Shown: piece after piece, positions 19,181 through 30,069 of the stretch
Layout of the letters: every line of letters begins with the position of its first letter
How positions within the stretch are numbered: position 1 is the first letter of the stretch
NCBI RefSeq assembly: GCF_002260525.1
Contig: NZ_MRYI01000001.1
Span: forward strand, 434,001 to 498,000
DNA: 64,000 bases
Direction: 5' to 3'
Origin: Hahella sp. CCB-MM4
Lineage (GTDB): Bacteria > Pseudomonadota > Gammaproteobacteria > Pseudomonadales > Oleiphilaceae
Made by a program: the position numbers and the translations under genes
Notes under the pieces: generated by a model
Database searches by the model: none
What the model saw: the letters and a program-made list of their open reading frames with translations, nothing else
What the model was told of the DNA's origin: nothing

Positions 19181-20765
19181 GTGGCTCCCCTGTTTCCGGG
19201 GCTTTTGAGTCGACGCCACCAACATTCTCTAATCCGCCGCTCTCAAACAAGCTTACCCACCCCTGGCAAAGCTCCTGAAAGTCTGTTTGTGAAGGGATAT
19301 GGTGGGCATAAGCAACTGCCTGCCAACTGCGGGTCAGTTTCGCAAAATAACTGGAAATCTCCTCTTTATTCAGCCGTCGGACTTCCTGCAGGCAATCTCC
19401 TTCTGTCGCACCGGGAGACAATCGAAGAGGAAAGCGATTCACCAGACGGGACAATGAAGCACGATACAAAAGCGCGATCGCTTCACGGCATTTTTTCTGC
19501 TGCCACAACGTCTGGGCGGCTTTGGAGACCGATTCAGGAAGCGAAATTTCCCGAATATCCATGTTCATGACTCGAGTCAGCGCGGGCCTGGCACGAACAA
19601 CACTGCCACGGCTGACGGCCGCCAGTAACGCATCACGGTGGCGATATAGAACATAAAGAATGACCAGGATAATCGCTATCCAGGCAGCTGCCTGAAATAC
19701 TTTGGCCAGATTCTGCCCCAGCCAGAGTATCCAGTCAGGAGGTGCGGCAATGTCCCCTTCATCATTGCCAGTGTCCGATTCCAGCCAGTCTTTCCATAGC
19801 TTCGGAACCCTGGTGACATCTTTACGGCGGAATTCCGGCCCTGACAGAATCTGTTGGATATCATCCTGAGCTTTCTCAGGGGTATACAACTCCTGCCCAT
19901 CGTCAGCGGCATCGGTGCCGGTTTCAGCCCATGACAGGTCCGGATAACCGGAAGCAAAAAGGCAAATCGCCAGCATCAGAGCTGCCATGCCTCCCGAAGA
20001 CATTCTGGATGGCTTTGTGGATACGGCTGAATGCTCCCCGCCCCGGGAACAACGTTCTGCCAGTTGCCGGAAAACCAATTCCAGGTCCCACCCTTCCAGC
20101 AGCACCCTGCGGTTCAGATAGAGACCGAACCCTCCCGCTACATAGAAGGGGCCAAGCAAAGACAGTGACAGATATCCGGTAACGGCCCATAGCAGGTCTA
20201 TGTCGAACAGTGTTTTCCAGCTCAGAGTGACGGTATCGGGTAGCAGCATATACAGCAGTAACACCTGCCCGCACATCAACAGGATGGCGACGCTTGCGCC
20301 AACGATCGTCAGCCAGAAAGCCACCGATCCCGCTCCATCCCGATGCAGCACGGAGAGTCGCATTGTCCGTGGCCGGCCCGTCAATCCTTCCAATTGTTGT
20401 ACGGGCAAGTCAAATGAACGACTGGGGCTGAGTCGGCGCCAGGTCAGGCTCGGCAGAATCTGCTTCCAGAGCATGCCGGGAAAAGCCCTAAGGGTCTGCT
20501 TTAGAGATGGCACTTCACCGAATACCGCCCGGCTCAACACATAAAGCTGGGGCCGCTCCCATATCGGCAGCCACCACCATAGAAGCACCAAAGCCCAGAC
20601 GGAATTATCAAAGATCAACAGCCCCAGAATGAACGGAAGGAGCGTGACACATATCCAGAGCTTTACCAGCAAAGGCCACCAACGGCGGGCAAATTTGAAT
20701 CCCAGGTCTACGGCTTCATGGGGATCACGGGAGCGTAAACGAAATACGATATTAGCTGGATTCAC
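19170..20765 (-). CDS. DUF4129-domain membrane protein
   Basis: A 531-residue protein read from GTG, with GGGAGA upstream. The N-terminal half has several membrane helices, a central periplasmic stretch rich in acidic residues, then one more helix near residue 380 (WIAIILVILYVLYRHRD). The C-terminal cytoplasmic domain carries the DUF4129 pattern: AIALLYRASLSRLV, PGATEGDCLQEVRR and YFAKLTRSWQAVAYAHH. The gene overlaps both neighbours, the SpoIIM stop by 14 bases and the DUF4350 start by 11, which indicates coupled translation. A start 18 residues earlier is possible but lacks support. Confidence 0.85.
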   Translation of the reverse strand: MNPANIVFRLRSRDPHEAVDLGFKFARRWWPLLVKLWICVTLLPFILGLLIFDNSVWALVLLWWWLPIWERPQLYVLSRAVFGEVPSLKQTLRAFPGMLWKQILPSLTWRRLSPSRSFDLPVQQLEGLTGRPRTMRLSVLHRDGAGSVAFWLTIVGASVAILLMCGQVLLLYMLLPDTVTLSWKTLFDIDLLWAVTGYLSLSLLGPFYVAGGFGLYLNRRVLLEGWDLELVFRQLAERCSRGGEHSAVSTKPSRMSSGGMAALMLAICLFASGYPDLSWAETGTDAADDGQELYTPEKAQDDIQQILSGPEFRRKDVTRVPKLWKDWLESDTGNDEGDIAAPPDWILWLGQNLAKVFQAAAWIAIILVILYVLYRHRDALLAAVSRGSVVRARPALTRVMNMDIREISLPESVSKAAQTLWQQKKCREAIALLYRASLSRLVNRFPLRLSPGATEGDCLQEVRRLNKEEISSYFAKLTRSWQAVAYAHHIPSQTDFQELCQGWVSLFESGGLENVGGVDSKAPETGEPHAS

Positions 20766-21717
20766 GCCATCTCCCCGCCCAGGTAAAATAGGCCAAAACC
20801 AGTATCCACATGACCGCACCCACCGAGTATTTCACCAGGGGCGGGAAACTATGGTCTGACGACCAGAACGCTTCTATAAATGCGGCGATCACCAACATCA
20901 GGATCGTGCCGTAGATAATCGGCACCACCTCCCGGGAAGCTTTCTGAAGGGCCTGGCGGCGAGACTGTAACCCCGGAGCCAGCAACGCAAAACCGATTTT
21001 TATCCCCGCAGCCCCCGCAAAAGTTATCGCCGTCACTTCAAAAGCACTGTGGGCCACCACAAAGGTCCAGAAGGGTTCTGTATAGCCGATGTGTGTCAGG
21101 TGTCCTGCCACCGCACCAAAAAATACGCCGTTTAATGTCAGAAAAAACAGACTGCCCAGCGTGAAAACAATCCCGGTGGCAAAGGTCCGGAAAGCGACGC
21201 TGATGTTGTTCTGAATATAATGACCGAACATATAAACATTGGATTCAGCATCTCTGGCCTCACCCAAACGCTCGGAGTCCGGATCGTACATGGCTTCAAA
21301 ACTGGCCACTTCATGGGCATCCAGCAGTGAATAGACCCAGTCCGGCTGCCAGAGTATCAAGCCGATCAGAACCAGTGCAGGGCCGTACATTAGCAGACTG
21401 GCAATAGATATCACCTTCGCGTGGGCTCTAACCGCCTGGGGAAAACCAAAGCGCAGAAACCCCATCAAGCCAATCCAGGTCATGCTGGGACGTTGATACA
21501 GCAGTTGGTGTCCACGCCAGTTCAATTGGTTCAGAAAATCGACCAGGTGTGGAGAATAGCCGCGGTGACGCGCTATGGCGATGTGTTGACAAAGGCGCCG
21601 GTAGGCAGGGACAAAACGCTTGAAATCGCAAGTCTGTTTCTTTTCCAGGGCATCCACCAATTCTGCATATTCCTGCCAGAAGGATTGGTGTTGCTGCTCA
21701 AATAGCGCCTGCTTCAT
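20752..21717 (-). CDS. SpoIIM-family (DUF95) membrane protein
   Basis: A 321-residue protein. The N-terminal ~100 residues are soluble and helical, beginning KQALFEQQHQSFWQEY. They are followed by about six membrane segments of the stage II sporulation protein M type, with the conserved NNISVAFRTFATGI and HSAFEVTAITFAGAAG stretches. In non-sporulating proteobacteria this family sits beside RDD and MoxR genes; its job there is unknown. It overlaps the RDD stop by four bases and the DUF4129 start by 14. Confidence 0.9.
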   Translation of the reverse strand: MKQALFEQQHQSFWQEYAELVDALEKKQTCDFKRFVPAYRRLCQHIAIARHRGYSPHLVDFLNQLNWRGHQLLYQRPSMTWIGLMGFLRFGFPQAVRAHAKVISIASLLMYGPALVLIGLILWQPDWVYSLLDAHEVASFEAMYDPDSERLGEARDAESNVYMFGHYIQNNISVAFRTFATGIVFTLGSLFFLTLNGVFFGAVAGHLTHIGYTEPFWTFVVAHSAFEVTAITFAGAAGIKIGFALLAPGLQSRRQALQKASREVVPIIYGTILMLVIAAFIEAFWSSDHSFPPLVKYSVGAVMWILVLAYFTWAGRWRESS

Positions 21718-22487
21718 GATGACGTCGCCTCTGACGATTGAGCTGTCTGATTCTGAGCATTCGCCCCTTGATTATTCCCGAGCAGATAGGCCCCTATCTG
21801 ACGTAGCTTGAAGACATTCTTTTGGTCCGCCTCTTCAGTCGACGATGTTACAGACTGAGTATCACCCGGCATTCCCAGCAGCATAGACTCTAAAATGCCC
21901 GCCAATTCCGCCTGACGCGGCTTCGACAACACATCGTGACGGAGAGTGAACTGTATTACTGCCGCTTGTTCTGCCTGATTGAGGGGAACCGGCGATAGAG
22001 ATGGAGGAGGCAATTCCTGTCGCGCCGGCTGTCGGGGTTTGGATATTCTGACAACCAAAGTGCCGGCGGCAATATCACCCAGCCTTTTGAACTGATCGTT
22101 GCACAGCATGCTGATCAAGCCGGTGGCATAAAACAGAGGAAGAAAATCGGCCGTTCTCAGGAGGTTTCTTAGCAGGGAGGAAGATAACGTAACGGGTGTA
22201 CCGTCATCATGAACAACTTTCAGGTCCAGCCACATCTTACCGGGAGTGGCACCACGGGTAACTTCAAAAACCACGGGGTACAGCCATTCCAGGAAAAAAT
22301 AAAATACCAGGTACAGCCCACCGCCAAAGTCACCCAGTAACCCCAGAAAAATACTCAACGCGATCATCACAACACCGCGAATCAGCAGGTCTGCCAGATA
22401 GGCGAGTACGCGGGCAATCGGACCACTTGGGACAAGATCAAAATCAATGCCTTCCGGCGTTTCAATGGCAACTGCGGTATCCAGCAT
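21714..22487 (-). CDS. RDD-family membrane protein
   Basis: A 257-residue protein opening the minus-strand operon. Residues 18-150 form the RDD domain: R-A-x-x-x-D at the first helix (ARVLAYLADLLIRG), followed by hydrophobic helices and GATPGKMWLDLKVV. The hydrophilic C-terminal ~100 residues (PxPxPL-rich, Gln-rich) are cytoplasmic and unlike the family core. RDD proteins are implicated in ion transport in some bacteria, but no function can be assigned here. The operon promoter should lie in the 180 bases upstream; I see no clear sequence for it. Confidence 0.88.
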   Translation of the reverse strand: MLDTAVAIETPEGIDFDLVPSGPIARVLAYLADLLIRGVVMIALSIFLGLLGDFGGGLYLVFYFFLEWLYPVVFEVTRGATPGKMWLDLKVVHDDGTPVTLSSSLLRNLLRTADFLPLFYATGLISMLCNDQFKRLGDIAAGTLVVRISKPRQPARQELPPPSLSPVPLNQAEQAAVIQFTLRHDVLSKPRQAELAGILESMLLGMPGDTQSVTSSTEEADQKNVFKLRQIGAYLLGNNQGANAQNQTAQSSEATSS

Positions 22488-22667
22488 CCTGCTCTAACTT
22501 ATAGTAAAAACTAGTAAATAAAATATGTGGGGTTTCGAAAAAGCCAATGTGAAGTATGGCCCGGACTGGGGATTCTAACCACCTAAACGATAAAACGCCA
22601 AACTATCACAAAAGCCGGAATGGCCAAAGCTTTGCATTGTTTTATCGTCAGTTTTCGGGAAATGACC

Positions 22668-23249
22668 CTATGAATGCCCCAGGACAGGCTCCATATCCAT
22701 CAGCAGCCTTTCAATGGCGAAAACATGGGGGTCGTCTTCCTCCAGCAGCCTCAATGCATCGGCCAAGTGCAGAAGGTAATCCATGTTGGATCCACTGGGA
22801 CCGTGGGATTGGGCAATCTGGCGGGCAATATCTTCAGTTGAGGCAGGCCCCAAATAAGCTGCGTTGTCTTGAGTGGCGATATAGACCAATCCTTGTACAC
22901 AGGAACCGTCCCGAAATGTCATTTCGGTTGTCAGACGCAGATATCCGTTTTTCTCCCGGTAATCCAGATGCTCAAATACGTCTGCAGAAATTAGATAGGC
23001 CAGGCCACCACATCTTGCCCCTTCCTCTTCCACCAGAGTCGCCACTCTCCCGGGCGTTTCGGGGGTTCCCCGATGATCATGGGAGCCCTGCCAGAAACGC
23101 CTGGACCAACCGCGGATACTCGCCGGGCGGCTTTCAATGAACGGAAAGTCCGCTTTGTATATCAGCGAACCATAGCCAAATAACCACACCTGTTCATGCG
23201 GCTCCAGCGGATGCATTTGCTGATTGATGGCAATGGTATTGGCAGACAT
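22668..23249 (-). CDS. ChaC-like gamma-glutamylcyclotransferase
   Basis: A 193-residue enzyme of the ChaC/GCG family, which cleaves gamma-glutamyl groups from glutathione to give 5-oxoproline and Cys-Gly. The substrate-loop motif GYGSLI is at 25-30, followed by RRFWQGSHDHRG. The catalytic Glu is in YREKNGY. The C-terminal MDYLLHLADALR helix is typical. The start is taken at the ATG preceded by AGGGGACA; a longer frame runs into the upstream acetyltransferase gene. It follows that gene by ten bases, so the two form an operon. Confidence 0.9.
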   Translation of the reverse strand: MSANTIAINQQMHPLEPHEQVWLFGYGSLIYKADFPFIESRPASIRGWSRRFWQGSHDHRGTPETPGRVATLVEEEGARCGGLAYLISADVFEHLDYREKNGYLRLTTEMTFRDGSCVQGLVYIATQDNAAYLGPASTEDIARQIAQSHGPSGSNMDYLLHLADALRLLEEDDPHVFAIERLLMDMEPVLGHS

Positions 23250-23259
23250 AACGTGTCCC

Positions 23260-23697
23260 CTAAATATTCCTGTTAGTGCCGGAATTAAAGGAAAACATAC
23301 GAATTTCATCGCGCACAAACCAGCCTAATTCCTCATAAAAGTTCTGTGCCGTGGTATTCACCGCATGCACAAACAAGTGCGTTTTCTCAATACCTTCCTT
23401 TTTCAAACCATCAACGGCAGCCGCCACCAATTGCCTGCCTATCCCTCTCCCACGATAAGAACCCGCCACCGCCAGATGTTGCAGATAACCCCTGCGTCCA
23501 TCGGTCCCGACAAGAACACCTCCGACAACTTCGCTTCCCCAAATCGCCACGAAACTCATCCCCGGATTGCGTGCCAGGTACCGACCAATAGCCTCCCGCG
23601 AATCGGAGTCACGCATGGTAAGCCCTTCCGATTCATTCCAGATACGAATGACCGCGTCATAGTCTTCCAACTTCATGGGGCGTATTTCCAGATTCAT
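23260..23697 (-). CDS. GNAT-family N-acetyltransferase
   Basis: A 145-residue acetyltransferase. The acetyl-CoA pyrophosphate loop is RGRGIGR (about residues 83-89) after the LQHLAVAGSY strand. NTTAQNFYEELGW forms the conserved motif B, including the Tyr often acting as general acid. The acceptor substrate is unknown. It lies directly upstream of the ChaC-like gene. The leader contains three copies of a CCATCTCCAAAG repeat. Confidence 0.88.
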   Translation of the reverse strand: MNLEIRPMKLEDYDAVIRIWNESEGLTMRDSDSREAIGRYLARNPGMSFVAIWGSEVVGGVLVGTDGRRGYLQHLAVAGSYRGRGIGRQLVAAAVDGLKKEGIEKTHLFVHAVNTTAQNFYEELGWFVRDEIRMFSFNSGTNRNI

Positions 23698-23787
23698 AGC
23701 ACTTACCAGTTTTTAGCGATTCAATTTATTGCTTCAGTTTCTTTCTGGCTTCCATCATACCTGCTTGCGTCATGAGACTCATCCAAC

Positions 23788-23819
23788 CCATCTCCAAAGC
23801 CATCTCCAAAGCCATCTAG
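23788..23819. repeat. 12-bp tandem repeat
   Basis: CCATCTCCAAAG occurs at 23788 and 23800, followed by the partial copy CCATCTAG at 23812. It lies between the divergent acetyltransferase and porin genes, closer to the former. Confidence 0.8.
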
Positions 23820-23830
23820 GATTAAAAAAC

Positions 23831-23862
23831 CTAAATATTTAGCTTTTATCTAAATATTTTAG
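23831..23862. promoter_or_regulatory. Two AT-rich palindromes
   Basis: CTAAATATTTAG (23831-23842) is a perfect 12-bp palindrome and CTAAATATTTTAG (23850-23862) is nearly one. Their centres are about 20 bp apart, two helical turns, on the same face of the DNA. They may be protein-binding sites for the divergent acetyltransferase/porin pair, or just AT-rich promoter DNA. Confidence 0.4.
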
Positions 23863-23972
23863 AAAAACAAACACCAATCAGATTTATATAATTTATTTAT
23901 ATGTATCAATAATATAAATAATAGCAGCAGCTCTTACCCAGATAACAAAAGCTCAAAACATGAGGAAAAATG

Positions 23973-24001
23973 TTGATTTAACTAAATCGTTTTAGTTAAA
24001 T
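23973..24001 (+). promoter_or_regulatory. Porin promoter with overlapping LacI-type operator
   Basis: A 24-bp near-perfect palindrome (23977-24000) has half-sites TTTAACTAAA and TTTAGTTAAA around a central CG, the pattern typical of LacI/GalR operators; only one of 12 pairs mismatches. It lies over a good sigma-70 match: TTGATT at 23973-23978, 17-bp spacer, TTAAAT at 23996-24001. Binding would block RNA polymerase. The LacI-family gene directly downstream of the porin is the obvious candidate regulator (inference). Confidence 0.7.
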
Positions 24002-24021
24002 TTCATCACATCTTCCCTTGA

Positions 24022-25446
<1,425 letters not shown>

Positions 25447-25493
25447 TAATTACCTGCCATATCCATTAATAAAAGTCTTCCTGGAAAAGCCTT

Positions 25494-25530
25494 GGCAGGA
25501 CCACAACACAATGTGTGTCCTGCCTTTTTT
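25494..25530 (+). terminator. Intrinsic terminator after the porin gene
   Basis: GGCAGGA and TCCTGCC form the base of a long stem whose upper part pairs ACACA with TGTGT. It ends in TTTTTT. The position, 48 bases after the porin stop, separates the porin message from the LacI-type gene. Confidence 0.88.
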
Positions 25531-25680
25531 AATTCCAGAAAACTCAGATTGGATGAATGATCCGACTGTAAAACCAGAGACACATAAAGTATCTTTACGA
25601 CCAGTATATGACCCATCACTGTTTGACAGGCCCTTACACTGCCTTATAAGAAGCAACGATTACTAACCAAGTAACGGTAA

Positions 25681-26724
25681 ATGACTAAACCGCATTCCCG
25701 AAAAATCAGCCAAAAGGAAATCGCCAAAATATTGGGGGTTTCTCCTGCCACCATATCCAACGCCTTTAACCAACCACATCAATTATCCGCAAGCCTCAGA
25801 GAACGTATTCTGAGTGAATGCAAACGGCTTGGCTATCATGGCCCCAACGCGGCGGCGAGTATGCTGCGCAAAGGGAAGACAGGAAATATCTGCGTGGTTC
25901 TGAGCGACTCGCTAAGCTATAGCTTTTCCGATCCGGTAGCGAATCTGTTCCTGGAAGGTGTGGCAGATATTCTGGCTCAGAATCATCTTAACCTGCTGTT
26001 GATTCCAGGCAATGATGCCAACAGCCCTCAGACCAACATGGAAGGATTCGCTGACGGCTTTATCTTTTACGGCTCTCCCAGAGATCCCGAAATTTTTGAC
26101 CGCATTGCGATCCTTGATAAACCGATGATCACGGTAGACTTTGATCATGAGCCCTACGGCTCGGTCAACGTGGATAATTTCGGAGGTGCTTATAACCTCA
26201 CCCAGTCTGTGATCGGTGATGAAACGGAGATTGCTGTTCTGGGACTCCGCCTGATTGAAACCGACCGCGTCTGCCGGATTACCCCGGAAGAACTGTTGAG
26301 TGAATCGGAATCCATCAGCCGACGCAGACTGCAGGGCTATCTGCAAGCGGCTTCAGATGCCGGGCAGGAAATACCGGTGGAACGCATATGGACCATTCCG
26401 TTCAACTTTCCCCAGTATGCGGAAATGGCTGTTAAAGAAGTATTGGCCTACCACCCTCGACCGCGATTATTGCTTTGCATGAGTGACTTGATCGCTTTAA
26501 CGGCTGTCAGGGTTGCTTTGAAATCAGGCCTCAGGATTCCCGAGGATATCCGAATCGCCGGCTTCGATGGGATAGCGGAAGCGGAAACCTATCATCCCGC
26601 GGTTACGACGGTGTATCAACAATGTCTTGAAAAAGGCCATGAAGCAGCACGAAGGCTGATTGAAGGAAAGCTGGAGGAAAAATCAATTTTGGAAACCCAG
26701 ATTATTCTTCGGGAAACCACCTGA
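25681..26724 (+). CDS. LacI-family transcriptional regulator
   Basis: A 347-residue regulator. Residues 10-56 hold the LacI helix-turn-helix (QKEIAKILGVSPATISNAF) and the hinge helix region (GPNAAASMLRKG). The periplasmic-binding-protein-like sensor domain follows, with IRIAGFDGIAEAE and the TTVYQ strand near the end. It probably represses the adjacent porin through the palindrome at 23977-24000 and is released by a sugar. No sugar transporter, kinase or glycosidase is next to it, so other targets must lie elsewhere. The ribosome-binding site is weak. Confidence 0.92.
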   Translation: MTKPHSRKISQKEIAKILGVSPATISNAFNQPHQLSASLRERILSECKRLGYHGPNAAASMLRKGKTGNICVVLSDSLSYSFSDPVANLFLEGVADILAQNHLNLLLIPGNDANSPQTNMEGFADGFIFYGSPRDPEIFDRIAILDKPMITVDFDHEPYGSVNVDNFGGAYNLTQSVIGDETEIAVLGLRLIETDRVCRITPEELLSESESISRRRLQGYLQAASDAGQEIPVERIWTIPFNFPQYAEMAVKEVLAYHPRPRLLLCMSDLIALTAVRVALKSGLRIPEDIRIAGFDGIAEAETYHPAVTTVYQQCLEKGHEAARRLIEGKLEEKSILETQIILRETT

Positions 26725-26739
26725 AAATCATACCTTTCA

Positions 26740-26772
26740 AAAAGACTCCGGCAGGGTTTCCCCCACCGGAGT
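26740..26772 (-). terminator. Terminator between convergent LacI and collagenase genes
   Basis: ACTCCGG (26745-26751) pairs with CCGGAGT (26766-26772), with an inner GGG/CCC extension. On the minus strand the hairpin is followed by CTTTTTG, so it terminates the collagenase gene. On the plus strand GTTTC follows, giving weaker termination of the regulator gene. Confidence 0.75.
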
Positions 26773-26779
26773 TTCAATA

Positions 26780-29362
26780 CTATCTCAGCACCAACCGCAG
26801 GCTGAGATTGTCATAGCTTTCTTCGGCTTTCACCCATACATGGTAATAGGTGCCGCCAACCGGGTTATTCACTAGAACTTTTTCATAGTTATCACCACGG
26901 TTAGAGCGCTGATCGTAGCTATTCGCATCGGGCCATCCGGAGTTGCTCACATACACATCCGCATTGCCTGAACCACCCCAGGTCGACAGCTCAAAATAAT
27001 TAGAGCCTTCCGGGACGTAGAACCAGAAATACTCACCATACTCAGAGGACAGACCGTTTCTGACCTGATCCGATGTCAGCTGAGGATCAGAATCATCAGA
27101 GCTGCTTCCGCCGCCGCAATCAGTCGGCTCTTCATCCAATCCAACGGTGACGCATAGATCGTCGTAGCCGGAGCTGGATGTCAGCAAGACATGGTAGTAG
27201 GTTCCGCCTTCTGGTGAAGATACCTGCAAGCTGTTGTTCGCATTGCCTGATGCGGACTTCTGGTCATAGTCAGAGGTTGTCGGCCAGCCATCGTGTTTGA
27301 TATAGACTTCAACATCACCATTACCGCCTCTGGTCAACAGGTGCAGCAGGTCAGTTCCACGAGGGGCAAACATGTAGTAGTAGGCTTGAGTTCCTGCTCC
27401 CGCATCCAGGTGTTTCGGCTTCCCTGGCTGCAATGCGCGAGGATCATCAGATCCGTCATCACCGCCGTCGTCTCCACCATCATCACCGTCATCGTCGTCG
27501 CCGTCATCGCCCCCATCATCTCCGCCGTCGTCACCATTCAGAACGGCTTCCAGCCATTGGGCGAAATGAGCGTCATAGCGCTGGCCAAGGGAGTTCAACC
27601 ATGCATCAAAACTCTCAAAGTCACCGGCTCTGAACCAGGTCAGAATCTGGGTGGTGTCAGAGGGGCGCTGTTCCAGCATATAGCGTGCGGCCCAGTATCC
27701 CCAGCGATAGATTCTGTCGACACCACTGTCGTAGGTGTTATGCAGAATTTCTGAGAGTGCGACCTTTTCTTTTCTGGCCAGTTCCTCCGCAGCCGGATTG
27801 TCATGCTCCTTGGAGACATACTCCGCAAGACCTTCCGTCCACCATACAGTGGGAACCGTCATACCGGTCTCGAAGTCTCCATAAAGATCGAAGCGACCGT
27901 CGAGGTAATGGGTATATTCGTGTTCCAGGTTCCATACATGGTGTTCACCCGGCGCATAACTCGCCTGATAGGCGATAAACCGCGCCTGGTTATTCGGATC
28001 CGCCGGATTTCCTTCCAGGTACATGCCACCATTGTTGGTATCAATACCGAATAACAACCAACCAAAGTCCTTGTAGTCAGAGCTACTCTTAAAGACCACT
28101 AACTCCAACTGGTCGTTGAAATCGTCAGCCACCGGCTGATTTCCGGTATTCAGCTTGTCATGGAATATGGCTTCTCTCTTGCCCAACGTTTCACAGGCAG
28201 AGGTCAACTGTGCAGCCGTCATGGCCTGAGTATTGACTCTGATGGTAGAGCTGCAGTCGTGCCAGATGTTCAATACCGCATCCTTTACACGGTCCTTCAC
28301 ATTACAGGCATCGTACTTATCACAGTTCTCTTTGTCGTAAAGCTCCACGGCCCCAGCCAACAATGACCAGATATTCGGGTTCGAGGACAGCGGATACTCC
28401 TGCAACAAATCAGCGACCCAATCGCCCACCTGCTGTCCAATGCCGCCATATTGCATAAAGCGTCCCATTTCCCGGGCCGCATTCAATACCAGGTAGTTAT
28501 TGTCGCCATCGAGCCATGCCCCATGATCCAGAATAAGCTGGTATAAAGCTCTCGGAACTCGAGAATCGTTAAATACCTTCGCCTTGAAGTCCTCATTGTT
28601 ATGGCCACGGAAATAGATCGTGAAAATGCTGTTCATCGCACGGGCATAAGCATCTTCAACTTCCGCCCTGTCCTGCAGAAGCTGCAGCCAGGTTACCGTG
28701 TCATATACAAAGGTTCCCTGATTCGCGGAGCTATCCACCAAGGTCAGCGCCTCACCGAGGATCGGTGCATTTTCCCGCAGGTGAAGGAAGCCCATGGCAC
28801 GGTCCATAAAGGCAGAAATTGCGCTTGCAGATGCCTGCTTGAGCCCGTTACCGTACTCTCCAACTTCATCCTGGTGATACCACTGCACGAAGTATCCCGC
28901 ACGCAGATACAGAATCAGCTGCTCCATACCATTAGAGTTATTACCCTGGTAACGACTTGCTTCACTGGCCATACCCTGGGCAACAGAAATCATCTTGGAT
29001 TCCTGGAAGAGATCGTGAGCCAGGGTACCACGCGCCTGGAACAGATCATTGATGCAGCTGGTATCCACTTGCTGGATCGCTCTGACCAGTGCTGACCCTG
29101 ATAGCGCCGACAGCCCCTGGGAATCACAGTCAGCCACAATTTGCTTGGAGGCCATCATGGGGAACAGAGTCTGTTTGGACTCTTCCGGAGTCATCACTGG
29201 TGGCGGCAATTCCGTTTGCTGCCGTGATGAGACAACATGTTCGTACGCATGTACAGGACGGTCATCCAACGTCCCTTTCACTGGCGGGAGACCGGCTTGC
29301 GCCATATGAGCAGCTAACGCGGTCCCTATGAATACTCCAACTCTTGCTTTCTTGCGAAACAT
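26780..29362 (-). CDS. Secreted M9 collagenase (Vibrio type) with two PPC domains
   Basis: An 860-residue secreted metalloprotease. A signal peptide ends near AQAG (residue ~23). An M9 N-terminal domain (about 75-380) precedes the catalytic domain, with zinc motif HEYTH at 481-485 and the third ligand probably Glu514 in EGLAEYV. An Asp/Gly-only linker covers residues 610-640. Two bacterial pre-peptidase C-terminal (PPC) domains follow, at about 645-735 and 765-860, each ending in a YYHV...YD(D/N)L pattern. It degrades collagen or similar fibrous protein outside the cell. The acidic linker probably binds calcium or acts as a flexible spacer (inference). It has its own terminator. Confidence 0.93.
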   Translation of the reverse strand: MFRKKARVGVFIGTALAAHMAQAGLPPVKGTLDDRPVHAYEHVVSSRQQTELPPPVMTPEESKQTLFPMMASKQIVADCDSQGLSALSGSALVRAIQQVDTSCINDLFQARGTLAHDLFQESKMISVAQGMASEASRYQGNNSNGMEQLILYLRAGYFVQWYHQDEVGEYGNGLKQASASAISAFMDRAMGFLHLRENAPILGEALTLVDSSANQGTFVYDTVTWLQLLQDRAEVEDAYARAMNSIFTIYFRGHNNEDFKAKVFNDSRVPRALYQLILDHGAWLDGDNNYLVLNAAREMGRFMQYGGIGQQVGDWVADLLQEYPLSSNPNIWSLLAGAVELYDKENCDKYDACNVKDRVKDAVLNIWHDCSSTIRVNTQAMTAAQLTSACETLGKREAIFHDKLNTGNQPVADDFNDQLELVVFKSSSDYKDFGWLLFGIDTNNGGMYLEGNPADPNNQARFIAYQASYAPGEHHVWNLEHEYTHYLDGRFDLYGDFETGMTVPTVWWTEGLAEYVSKEHDNPAAEELARKEKVALSEILHNTYDSGVDRIYRWGYWAARYMLEQRPSDTTQILTWFRAGDFESFDAWLNSLGQRYDAHFAQWLEAVLNGDDGGDDGGDDGDDDDGDDGGDDGGDDGSDDPRALQPGKPKHLDAGAGTQAYYYMFAPRGTDLLHLLTRGGNGDVEVYIKHDGWPTTSDYDQKSASGNANNSLQVSSPEGGTYYHVLLTSSSGYDDLCVTVGLDEEPTDCGGGSSSDDSDPQLTSDQVRNGLSSEYGEYFWFYVPEGSNYFELSTWGGSGNADVYVSNSGWPDANSYDQRSNRGDNYEKVLVNNPVGGTYYHVWVKAEESYDNLSLRLVLR

Positions 29363-29616
29363 AAGTCAGTCCTTTTTTGTATTAGTTGATTGTGGGGTTG
29401 CGTATGCGCGCTAGACCACAGAGCGGGCATTCTATTAACGCAGTTCATTTATTGAAATCGGCCAGGTCCTCTAGCCCGCGGGATAGACCTTTTCTACTAG
29501 GATTAGACAAATAGTAGGGTTGTCAGCAGGTATTTGAAATCATGAGGGTTTGTAAATTAGCGGGAGTATCAATTTTGAGAACTAGGCGGGTCATTTTCCG
29601 AGCTTTATCAGGTTGG

Positions 29617-30066
29617 CTATTTTCTTCCAATATATATTCCGGTCACAATTAATAGAACTCCGACCATTTTTCCCGAAATAAGTGACAAAGACTCCATATT
29701 GGCATTCAAAAAAATTCCTGCAAGCATTTGCCCGCTAACCACCAGTACAGTGGTCTGAATTGCGCCGATACGAGGCAATACAAAACTATTCATTGCGACA
29801 AACAGCGCTCCCATAAACCCGCCGAAATACGCATAGTAAGGAGCATTCCACACCGATCCAAAATAGCTTTGAGGAAATAGAATATCGACGTCAAATTGCC
29901 AGGCCCCGATAACAGTCAGAATAACCCCCAAAAACAAAAAACCGATCACATGGTTCCATAGGGAGGCACCCATTGCTCCTGTCGACAGTCCTAAGCGGCC
30001 ATTTATGACACGACTGGCACCGATGAATGCCCCATTTAGCAAAGCTAATGCGATATATCCCAACAT
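29617..30066 (-). CDS. YdcZ/DUF606-family DMT transporter subunit
   Basis: A 149-residue protein with about five hydrophobic helices in the YdcZ (DUF606) subfamily of the drug/metabolite transporter superfamily. The opening ALLNGAFIGASRVINGRLG is typical. Members often occur as paired short genes, each half a transporter, and this one follows its partner after three bases. Substrate unknown. GGATG includes its likely Shine-Dalgarno within the end of the first gene. Confidence 0.8.
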   Translation of the reverse strand: MLGYIALALLNGAFIGASRVINGRLGLSTGAMGASLWNHVIGFLFLGVILTVIGAWQFDVDILFPQSYFGSVWNAPYYAYFGGFMGALFVAMNSFVLPRIGAIQTTVLVVSGQMLAGIFLNANMESLSLISGKMVGVLLIVTGIYIGRK

Positions 30067-30069
30067 CCT

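Noticed and set aside
27430..27540. Microsatellite-like ATC/GTC-rich tract that looked at first like a repeat array or CRISPR
   Set aside because: It is the in-frame Asp/Gly linker of the collagenase; no spacers or regular repeats.
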